From Nephromyces sp. MM_2019 (lineage: Eukaryota; Apicomplexa; Aconoidasida; Nephromycida), in NCBI GenBank assembly GCA_015657535.1, contig JADHZB010000867.1:1-21965 (forward strand): DNA of 21,965 nt, in the 5' to 3' direction. This document shows, piece after piece, positions 1 to 9,267 of the stretch. Under the pieces are notes generated by a model. That model did not search any database, was not told the DNA's origin, and saw nothing but the letters and a program-made list of their open reading frames with translations. Each line of letters opens with the position of its first letter. The first letter of the stretch is position 1. A program made the translations under genes and the position numbers.

Positions 1-168
1 TATATATTTATATAATTAAATATAAGTCACAATTATGTACACTAATATTCACACATATAAATTCACACTCAGATATATGAATACATACAAGTACATATGC
101 ATATATATATACGAATGCACACACAAACTCACATTTATATAAATATATATATATATATTTATTAACAG

Positions 169-1661
169 GGTTAAAAAAGCATACACACCCAATGATATTT
201 GAAAAATTATTAGACATGTTTGAAATAGAGTTACAAGAAATTTTCAAGTCACAAATTATAAAGAAATCAGTTAACTTAACCAATCAAAAAATCATCGATG
301 ATTTCATTGATTACGGGTACATTTTACACACATATATACACACACACACGCACACACTTTTTTTTTGTAATTTTATACATTCTTCCAAAAAAGGTTAAAC
401 ATGATCTACTAAACCTTTAGCTATATATGCATATCTATTCAATTATGGCATACACACTCATTATAGATATATCAAATAAGCTATTTTAGATGTATATACA
501 ATATATCTTTATACACACAGGAATTTCTTGCTCTATCAATGTCAGTCTCTTGGAACTACACAAAGATATTATCTACCTCAATTAAAAGTAATTATTTTCT
601 TATAATTTATTACCAAACACACACATATATAAATATGCATACATACACATAGAGACATGCATAGATATATCTTTAGTCATATACCCCTACCTAGCTATAC
701 TTTTACACACACATATCTATTCTTATATGAATACACATACATACACATCCATATAAGGAAATATCCAGACACATATACATATAAACACACTCAAACACAC
801 AGACATATACAAACACACATATATACATAAATATATATACATACATTAATGATTAGGAAATAATCACGTTATTAAGTTTACCCAAAGATCAGCTAGAACA
901 ACTCCATTCAGATTTGTCTACACTTACAACTCCACACACACAATCTGTATTACCAACTACCAATAGATTTAATTTTAATACACTTAAGACTGTTTTGTAA
1001 GTGATAAATAATTAGTGTGTATGTTATACACATATGTATATATATGTTTAATGACATAAATTACATACCTCAAAAGTAATCATATAAATATTACTACTGT
1101 ATAAATATGTATACATATATATATATATTTATTTATATGTATATATGTATGTACATGTGTGTATATATGTGTGTATATATATATAATTTTTTGAAAATAT
1201 GCATAACATTATAAATAATTTAAGTGTATATAATTCTCAACACTTATCTATATAGGCCAAACTTCATTCAAACAAAATTAAATGATTCAACTATCCCATG
1301 GAAATGGAAGAAAGATAATATTAAACTACTTGAAGATTTGAATGTAATGAATACATTATATAATACACACATATATAATCTTGTATAGTATATAGACAAT
1401 CATATAATCTTTTATAATATACACACATACACAATCTTATATAATAGACACATAAAATCTTATATAACATACATAGACACGATTTTAATAAAATACAAAC
1501 ACACATATAATCTTGAACAAAATACACACACACGATCTTATATAATATACACACACAATGATTAATACTTATATTTCCAAATTATATATGTTTTTTAGAT
1601 TAATCAATTAACTTTTGATCTTATATTTACCATTGTGGAGAATCGAACTTTGATTGAATAA
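169..1661 (+). CDS. Unknown protein, five 3' exons of a gene truncated at the left edge
   Basis: Exons at 169-316, 521-587, 857-996, 1256-1343 and 1599-1661, ending in TAA. Each is bounded by AG before and GT after, and the phases agree at every junction: the first begins with 2 nt of a split codon, then 2/1, 0/0, 2/1, 0/0. They give 167 residues of C-terminal sequence. The first part is acidic and helical (MIFEKLLDMFEIELQEIFKS), then comes YGNFLLYQCQSLGTTQRYY, a Thr/Pro-rich linker, a Trp/Lys patch (IPWKWKKDNIKLLEDLN) and the tail IVENRTLIE. No catalytic motif is visible and I do not recognise the family. The start codon and further exons should lie left of base 1, because the sequence before 169 is AT/CA-rich and ends in an acceptor (TTAACAG). 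The gene converges with the minus-strand gene ending at 1961, leaving 299 bp between stops. Introns are 86-269 nt. The gene model is fairly sure; the function is unknown. Confidence 0.75.
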
Positions 1662-1960
1662 TGATCCTAAAATAACATCTACACTTTACCGTCTCACACA
1701 CATATAAAGATATATACACATTAAAAATCTAATACATAAATTAAACACGTCAATACATACATATATATAAACAAATAATTTTATTTTTTTCTTATTTTAA
1801 ATTAATGTGTATATAAGTTATAATATAGGAATGGAAAACAGTTTAAATTTAAAATATATGTACACAGACATTTTAGGTATAATAAAAAATTACCGTAAAA
1901 ATATAAACATAAATTTTTTAATAAAAAGAAATTATTTCTAAATATATAAAACTCTTGATA
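1662..1960. other. Convergent intergenic spacer
   Basis: Very AT-rich spacer between the stop codons of two convergent genes. It presumably holds both 3' ends. It has short A and T runs and a few CACACATA patches, and I see no gene in it. Confidence 0.6.
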
Positions 1961-3748
1961 TTATTTATCTTTATTTTCTACACATTCTATATATTCTTTG
2001 AAACGTTTAATTCGTGTTTTACCAACACCTTCCATATCCCAATTATGAAAATGTGTATGTAGTGTTTCATCCATTTTATTTCCCTATAATATATTTTAAA
2101 AGTATATAAATATGTGTATATAAATATATATATATATATTGATATAGATAAATGTGTGTAGACTATAAAGGATAAACTATATAATTTAGAGTTTAGTGAT
2201 TATATATATATATAAAATTTTGGTGTGTGTTAAGTTTATATAAAATATATGATTTTTGAAATTGGTTTATAAGGTGCATTCAATGAGTAATAAAAAAAGA
2301 AATAGTATTATATATAAATATTACGTTTTGGATATCTTCTTCATTGTTTTGAATTTCTGTAATATTTCCATTATAAAATCGTTCAAATTCTTCCCTTTTT
2401 AACATATGATCAGTTGCCTTTGATTTAAGATATTCTATTAATTTCTCTTCAGACCAATGGCTCATATAAGCTGATTTATATTGAAAATATAGCCTGTTTA
2501 TTGAGTTATAAATAAAAAGTAAAGTGTGAAGGTTTTAAAATTTTATAAATTGGTGAATCATGTACACCACACACACATTTGGTATAAGAGAACCTTTAAA
2601 TGTCAAGAACAATGTCAAGCCTATACTCATATGAATTTGGAGAAAACATAAAAACATTAGTCTGGGGAGCATGAACACACATGTTAAAAAAAATAGTACA
2701 TATCATAGCACCTAAACCTACATCTCGAAATAAAGAGAAGAGTATGCATATCCAAATCATTAATATTTGTAATAAGTCAAACAGATGATCGAATTACTTA
2801 GATCTCCGAATCATACGTAAAATACACACACATACACATAGCAAACCTTCTTGTTAACTTCTTGACAAGACTTCTTGGTTTGAGGAGTTTCTCGAGATGA
2901 TCTTTATCGAGTGCAGTTAAGTCGTCTCCCTGGTTATTAAAAATTCGTTTTCTCTTCTTCATGATAATCCACTGTGCCTTTTGAGAGGTGAACTGGAGAA
3001 TATCTTCCTCGTGATTTTTCCAGTCCTCCATATGTTTTTTCTTTTCTTCGATAAATTCGAAGAAGTAACTATCAAGTTTGTTCCAGGAGACGCCATGTGA
3101 ATTGGAATATTTCCATAAATTCTGTAGTCGGATTTTATTAAGGTATATTTGATTTACATCCTCTGGAGGGATTGTTGAGTTCTCGGGATTGGAAGGTGTT
3201 GTAAAGTTAGTTTTATCGGTGTTATCTGTCTGTATGCCCTCGGGATGGTTTTGTTTTTCTTGCGGGTTAGTAGGCAAGTGATTATCTCCAAGATGAGTGT
3301 ACGGGTGCATGTCTTGAACTTTAGACAAGTCCTGGTTGATATTTGTGGTCCCGTTAGGTCCGTCCGGGAGGTTATCTGTTTTTTCTTCCTTGGAGGGATC
3401 AGGGGTATTTGTAGAGGATGTGTTGGTTGGTGACTTCCACACATAAAATGGCTTGAGTCGGCTATTGTGGATGAGAGGGTTAGGCCAGAAAGAAGACATT
3501 TTAGGGTAACTCCTTTCGACCCAAGGAGAGTCGCATACAAATCCATCAAGATTTGCTCTTTTAAAATGCTGAGAAACTCTCTCTTTAACAACGTTTTCCT
3601 CAAGTTTCTGTGGGCTTGTGGGAAGTGTAGATGTTATAGGGGTAACGACATGTCCCCTGATAAACCTCACCAAATGTTCTGGAGGTATTGGCTCAGAGGA
3701 TATGGTCGAAAAATGCCTAATAAATTTACTTAAACGGGAAAACTCCAT
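1961..3748 (-). CDS. Putative mitochondrial protein, three exons, 397 aa, family unknown
   Basis: Exons on the minus strand at 3748-2847, 2493-2325 and 2083-1961 (TAA). Junction phases are 2/1 and 0/0; introns are 353 and 241 nt. The donor after KKLTR is GTTTGC, and joining it to the acceptor ACAG restores an Arg codon and continues as LYFQYKSAYMSHWSEEKL. I chose the start MEFSRLSKFIRHFSTISS because it reads as an Arg/Ser amphipathic presequence; an in-frame ATG five codons upstream (MYIHE) is the alternative. Residues 1-105 look folded (PNPLIHNSRLKPFYVW near 90-104). Residues 106-195 are Thr/Asn/Pro/Gln-rich low complexity. Residues 200-397 are Lys/Glu-rich and helical with many aromatics (DSYFFEFIEEKKKHMEDW; HTHFHNWDMEGVGKTRIKRF). 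No enzyme motif is seen. It could be a lineage-specific mitoribosomal or respiratory-complex protein, but that is a guess from the presequence alone. The gene model is well supported; the function is not. Confidence 0.86.
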
Positions 3749-4992
3749 TTCGTGTATATACACTTATTATATATGGTTCATTTGGGTGAAATCTTCATTT
3801 CTTTATACGTTTTTATATATTATAAAATTCAATGTATATATTTATACACGTTGTTCACATTTCTCATTTGTGTGAACATCTACTTTTTGTGTATATATAA
3901 ACTATGTAGAAAAGTTGTTAACATTTTTAATTTTATAGCAATTTTAATACAGGTGTATCAATGTAGTATAATACCTTTGTATGTGTCTGTATATGTGTGT
4001 GTAAGACTGTGTTTGTATGTTTATATGTTACTTTCTATATATATACATGTGTGTGTGTATGTTATTGTGCCTTTGTAAGATCCAGTTTAGTTTATACAAG
4101 TGTGTTTCTCATGTATGTGTAATATTCACATTATATGTGATAAATATTTTTGCATGTGAATTATAAATATATGTATATATATACAAGTTTAATGTTTAGA
4201 TTTAATAGTTTAAGTGAAGGGAAATGTTATTAAATTATTGTAAAGATATAGGTAGCGTTTTGTAATAAATAAAAAAATTGGTTAAATTTGATATTTATAA
4301 TTTTTGGGATAGAAGTTGAATAGAGAAGGAAAATTTTAAAAATAAAAATGAATAATTTAAATTTTGTATTTCAAAATTATAGATTATCCACTGTAAGAAA
4401 ATTGAATAAACACATTGTGTAGATTGGAATGAGTATGTGAACACACATATTATTAATGTTTAGTAACAAAAGCGCACACGTTATGTTGAATCGTATACAA
4501 GTATATTGAGTTAAAAGTCATAAACACACAGATTTCTAATCACACACAACTTGGATCATACTTAAACTTTTAAATTCATGTATACACATTTTAAATCATT
4601 TACACAAATATTTTGTATCAAACATCTATTTTTCTAAATCACACATACCTTCTAAATCGTACATGCGACTTAAATGGATCACACACACGCATCACAAAGG
4701 TCACATATACAAATTACAAATATATATTAAACACATGTATTTTACACACATGGTAGATATATATAATTTTCATAAGATTGGTCCTGTAATCATAAAACGC
4801 TATGTAAAATGTGTGTGCGAGTGTGTGTAAATATCTTTTCCCAATTTGAAAAAGTGTGTGCTGTTTAATCCATATTTTCTATTCCTCTTACTCTTCACAA
4901 TGATGAATTTATTTTATCGAAAATTGATAATTTGGTGTATGTGTATGTGTGTGTACGAGTGTGTTCTCTAAAAAATTATCACACACCAAATT
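3749..4992. other. Intergenic spacer with TG then CA repeats
   Basis: This lies upstream of the gene starting at 3748 and downstream of the gene ending at 4993, both on the minus strand. The plus strand is TG-rich at about 3955-4160, AT-rich at 4180-4400 and CA-rich at about 4440-4760, with a loose repeat of AAATCACACACA type, then TG-rich again near 4808-4965. It must contain the promoter of the 397-aa gene and the 3' end of the 97-aa gene. I see no exon. Confidence 0.5.
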
Positions 4993-5893
4993 TCACTCAA
5001 ATTCATTTTCACTGGGTGGTAATTTACCTTCTTCACGTGCAAATCGTATGAGCTCCATCAAATGTTTTCTTTGTTGCTATTTAGTGATTAATATATACAC
5101 ACACATATATAAATATATATAGATTCATATATAAAAACAAATAAAATCATATATATAGATACATACGCATACATAAAACACACTTACGCATTCATACAAA
5201 CACACATACGCATACACACATATATATACAAACATAGATATACACATACAAACAAATAACTTACTTCTTTACGAACATAATGTTTCCAAGATCGATGAAC
5301 AGAGTCATTCCATAGAAAGAAGGCAGAAATACCTAAGTTTTGAAAATTGTTTTTAAATTTAATTTAAGTGTTTCAATTACACATATATACACACACACAC
5401 CAACGCATTTACATATAAAGATTTTACACATTTCAATGATGTGTGTAAAGAATTTTTGTTTATAGAATTTACTGTGTGTGTAAATCAATGGGCGATTTTA
5501 TCTATATATTCCGTTCATATGTTAACTTGTGTGTGATTATGAGTGTGTATATGTGTTTGAGTAATGATTCGAGCGTAAACAGGAGATAGAATTATATAAA
5601 TGAAGGCTTGTATGTATGTGTGTATCATAAGATTTTCTGTGTGTATGTATATGCAAATATGCATGTTTGACGTCAAGTAGACAATCATCATAAAATTGTG
5701 AGTCTATAGGTTTATATATATATAAGTGTGTGTATATATAAATAAATGCATTTACTTGTGTGTATCTGTGTATGTGTTTATGTATAAATGTATGTATGTA
5801 TAAGTGTTTATGTACAAATATATATGTTTATGTGTGTAGGTGTGAATTTATATACAACTCTCTATGTGTATGTGTATGTTTATATACATCTCT

Positions 5894-5925
<32 letters not shown>

Positions 5926-6093
5926 TTGTGTGTGTGTGTAAAATGATTTACCAATGTAGGTTGAGGCCCCAATGAGTGTGAAAATAACAGTACGATGGAT
6001 TGAGTCGTACACTTTATCTTTTCTTAAAACAAATGCAAACCAATTATACCTCTTCCAAATAAAAGAAAATGGTTGAAAGCGTGGCCCAGCCAT
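4993..6093 (-). CDS. Small single-span membrane protein, three exons, 97 aa
   Basis: Exons on the minus strand at 6093-5952, 5332-5265 and 5076-4993 (TGA); junction phases 1/2 and 0/0; introns 619 and 188 nt. The second donor is a canonical GTAAGT. The product starts MAGPRFQPFSFIWKRYNWFA. A hydrophobic helix follows at about residues 35-55 (TVIFTLIGASTYIGGISAFF), interrupted by the first splice junction, then WNDSVHRSWKHYVRKEQQ and a charged tail ending LPPSENEFE. The basic aromatic N-terminus, one membrane helix and a short charged C-terminal domain are the build of accessory subunits of mitochondrial inner-membrane complexes. I cannot assign it to a named subunit. The length is plausible for a complete protein, and no extra exon is needed because it has its own ATG and stop. 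An ER membrane protein is the alternative. Confidence 0.85.
5892..5940. repeat. (TG)n microsatellite
   Basis: Nearly pure TG dinucleotide tract with two TTTG interruptions. It lies just inside the first intron of the 97-aa membrane protein gene, about 11 nt from the donor at 5951, so the sense transcript carries (CA)n there. Confidence 0.9.
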
Positions 6094-7387
6094 TGAATAA
6101 AATATGTGTGTGTGTGTGTATGCTTTTTAAGTTAAATAAAATGTGTAAACTCTATAAGTGAATATATATGAGTAAACTATTCAATATGTGTAGCTTAGAA
6201 AAAAAATATTTGATTTTAACTTAGGAGTAAAAATCTTAGTGAGTTTATGTGTGTATGTATATATATATTTATATATATTATAATTAATATTGCCTACATT
6301 TCATTATATAGCTTAATTATATATAGTTTTAGTATTACTTTGCCGCTACTCTACATATATATATGTGTGTATGTTTGGAGTATGTGTATGGAGCGCGTGT
6401 GTAAGGTATGTGCTTGTGTTGAGTTGCATGTTTATGTGTAGTGTGTATTGATTGAGTTTTGTGTAGATATGTGTATTTGTGTCTGTAATATGTTGAATTT
6501 GTGTAAATGTGTGTATGTGGCAGGTTTGTCTAGGTGAATGTGTATGTTTGTGTGGAGTGTGTGTAGATAAGTGTATATATGTAAATAAAGTTTTTGTGAA
6601 TGTGTGTGTGTGTGTATATTTGTATATGTGTGTAAAACTTGTTTTTTTAATATTATTTTTTTTTATTTTTATTAATCTTTTCAGTATTTAACAAAATGTT
6701 AAAATTATTTCAAATAAATTCAAAACTAAATAAAATTTTATAACAATTTAAATAGTCGATTTGAGTTGAAAATTTTAATCAAAATTATTATCAATATGAA
6801 AAAATATTGAAAAAAATAAAATAAAATAGTTAAAAAGATAATATTGTATGTTTGTATATATATATATATTTACTCCTTATATTTTTACAAATTTAAAACT
6901 GGTTACAATATGTGTAACCATTATTTGATATGATTAGAGCACAAGTCAACTTCAAATTTCAAATTTAAATTTAATCAAAAATACACTCATAAGTTATATA
7001 TATAATATATTATCATGTATATCATTGAGATATATATCCATTATACACACTCACACATATATGCAAAATAAATATGTAAACCACAACATGGATACATATC
7101 AATTATATATATATATATATAAATCAAATCTATCAATTGAAACAATAATCTTGATTATTTAAACACTCACACACGTCAATAATACTCACATATCATTAAC
7201 ACACATACCTCAATAGTACCTACACATTAGTAATACATACATAACAATAATAGATACGCATCAATAATGCCTATTTATCAATAATACATACATATCAATA
7301 ATACATATACAAAAATAATACATACATATCAATAACACATATACAAAAATAATACATACATATCAATAATATACACACAGATTCAAT
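6094..7387. other. Intergenic spacer, TG-rich then AT-rich then CA-rich
   Basis: Upstream of the 97-aa gene and downstream of the 118-aa gene. The plus strand is TG-rich to about 6640, very AT-rich with A/T homopolymers at about 6640-6960, and CA-rich at about 7020-7380, where it ends in a 34-bp tandem repeat. Apparent reading frames here are Val/Cys-rich translations of TG repeats. I see no exon with matching splice phases. Confidence 0.5.
7287..7380. repeat. 34-bp tandem repeat, about 2.6 copies
   Basis: Copies at 7287-7320 and 7321-7354 differ at one position; a third, partial copy runs to about 7374. The unit begins CATACATATCAATAA. Degenerate CAATAATAC units extend the array leftwards to about 7175. 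It abuts the stop codon of the 118-aa gene. Confidence 0.85.
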
Positions 7388-7744
7388 TTAAACACATATT
7401 TGTCTGGGGTTATCATAACTTATAATCACAACATCCATTGTTTTAAATGGTTGTTCATCGAACTTAACTTTGACATATTTTTCCCCCAAATTTTGATCAT
7501 AGTATATAGTCTGTGTATTGGGATATTGCCCCACATTTTCAATAGTATTTTGAGGAGAATTTTGAGGTATGTTATGGTCTAATGTGTGTAATGTGGGTCC
7601 CACAAATTGTGGGTGATGTTGTGAAATAGGTGGTGCCCGAGAGCACACATTAAATATTGGGTAACACATTCTACAACACATTGTTAAACTGCCCAATAAG
7701 AAACTTGCAAAAATTAATACAAAGATATTTAGCAAAACGTACAT
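7388..7744 (-). CDS. Small secreted or membrane-anchored protein, 118 aa, unknown
   Basis: One open frame from ATG at 7744 to TAA. The N-terminus is strongly hydrophobic (YVLLNIFVLIFASFLLGSLT, residues 2-21), followed at once by a Cys cluster (MCCRMCYP). This suggests a signal peptide or signal anchor with possible palmitoylation sites. The middle is Pro/Asn/Gln/His-rich (QNSPQNTIENVGQYPNTQ) and probably disordered. The C-terminal third is more ordered (KYVKVKFDEQPFKTMDVVII). The residue mix differs from the Cys/Val or His/Thr strings of nearby repeat frames, which supports real coding. There is no homology I recognise. It is the only single-exon gene in the window, so a missed intron or a pseudogene cannot be excluded. 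Confidence 0.58.
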   Translation of the reverse strand: MYVLLNIFVLIFASFLLGSLTMCCRMCYPIFNVCSRAPPISQHHPQFVGPTLHTLDHNIPQNSPQNTIENVGQYPNTQTIYYDQNLGEKYVKVKFDEQPFKTMDVVIISYDNPRQICV

Positions 7745-9174
7745 TTTCGCTAGAAAAAAAAATTCAAAAATTTTAGATGAGGGTGGGGGGCATGTTGGGT
7801 TAGGTGTAAGTGGTGTCGGAAAGTTATATGTATATATATATATATGCAGCAGGGTTTAGGTTTGTTTATATACTTATATTGGTGTATATGTGTGTGTGTG
7901 CGTGTCTTGAGATTTAGTTATATATATATATATATCTATGCATGTGTGTATGTCTGGAGAATTAGTTATATATATATTTATAAATATGTGTGTGTATAAG
8001 GGGGTAAGGTGGAGGACAATGGAAGGTTATATATATATCTGTACATATGTTTATATACAATTAAGGGTTGTACACACCTGATTATAAATTTATGCATATG
8101 TGCGTGTATGTTTAGAAGGTTTATGTACACATTTGTTGTTTATATAAGTGTGTTTGTTTAGGGAGGTTATTATATACACACAGGAGGTTCATATATGTAT
8201 GTGTGTGCGGGTCTTACACACACCTGAGGCATTTATATTTGGGAATTGGGAATCATATACGCATTTGATGATTATATATATATATGTATGTGTAACAAAA
8301 GGTTTATTATTTACAGACTTGATGATTATATAAATTTTTAGCAAGTGACGAGATATAGTATAGATAGTGTGTGTCTGATTGTGTGTATAACTAATAAGTG
8401 CTTGTTATATTATGTGTGTGCTTCTGTGTATAATGATGTGCATGTGTTTCTATGTGTATACTAGAGTGTTAATATCTTTGTGTAAGATAAAGTGTGTATG
8501 TCTGGAGTGTGAATAGTAATGTCTGTATATTTTAATATCTATAATAATGTGTGAGTGTAAGTGTATATAATAAATGTGTGTGAGTAATTTATAATGAACA
8601 AGTGTGTTCAATATAATAGATGTGTGTGTAATATAATAAATGAGTGTGTATAGTGCAAAAATTATGTGTATGTAGTATAAAACTGTGTATATTATGTGAA
8701 ATTTAAGAGTAATTGAAATAAATTCGAATTCATTTGAATTTTTCAAAATATAAGTTTTAACTTTTAGATATTATTTATAATTAATAATGATATTCTATCT
8801 TAAATGATGTGTGTGTGTGTGTGTTTGTGTGTATGTATTTGTGTGTGTGTGTGTGTTTGTGTGTATGTATTTGTGTGTGTGTGTGTGTTTGTGTGTATGT
8901 ATTTGTGTGTGTGTGTGTGTNTGTGTGTATGTATTTGTGTGTGTGTGTGTGTTTGTGTGTATGTATTTGTGTGTGTGTGTGTGTTTGTGTGTATGTATTT
9001 GTGTGTGTGTGTGTGTATGTGTTTGAATAAGTTTAAAACTGTTAAATTTTAAATGATGGAAATAATTTGAAATTTAAAATTCACTAAAAAACATTATTAA
9101 TTTCTTAATCATTTTAATCATATCTAATTTTATTTTTTAATTGTGTAAATTCTTTGATTTTACAAAAATGAAAA
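7745..9174. other. Intergenic spacer with degenerate TG repeats
   Basis: Upstream of the 118-aa gene and downstream of the methyltransferase gene. A G-rich patch (about 7777-7820, plus strand) lies 35-75 nt before the 118-aa ATG. From 7820 to 8340 there are loose repeats pairing GGAGGTTATATATATA-like blocks with TG runs. From 8345 to 8700 there are TATAATAAATGTGTGTG-like units. A 32-bp minisatellite follows, then AT-rich sequence. No exon found. Confidence 0.5.
8806..9020. repeat. TG-rich minisatellite, about 32-bp unit, six copies
   Basis: The block GTGTTTGTGTGTATGTATTT starts at 8821, 8851, 8885, 8917, 8949 and 8981, giving spacings of 30, 34, 32, 32 and 32 bp. The block is constant and the pure TG run between blocks varies by 2-bp steps. 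Base 8921 is N, inside the block of the fourth copy. All three plus frames are open only because TG repeats contain no stop codon. Confidence 0.95.
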
Positions 9175-9236
9175 TTATTCGGATGAATGTGTGTAATTCT
9201 GACATGTTAAAGCGTCTACCTATAATAATATAAATT

Positions 9237-9267
<31 letters not shown>

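Noticed and set aside
1..283. Minus-strand frame of Cys/Val/Ile-rich sequence
   Set aside because: It is antisense to the first exon of the plus-strand gene and to CA/TA repeats.
3154..3733. Open frames in other frames and on the plus strand across this interval
   Set aside because: They are shadows of exon 1 of the 397-aa minus-strand gene, which has the only sensible residue composition and splices in phase to two more exons.
5760..6691. Several plus-strand Cys/Val/Tyr-rich frames
   Set aside because: They come from TG-rich intron and spacer sequence and have no splice partners or plausible composition.
7175..7380. Regularly spaced repeats considered as a CRISPR array
   Set aside because: The repeats are directly tandem without unique spacers, and the genome is clearly eukaryotic.
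8804..9052. Three overlapping plus-strand open frames of Cys/Val repeats
   Set aside because: They are translations of the TG minisatellite. All three frames are open because the repeat lacks stop codons, and one base is N.
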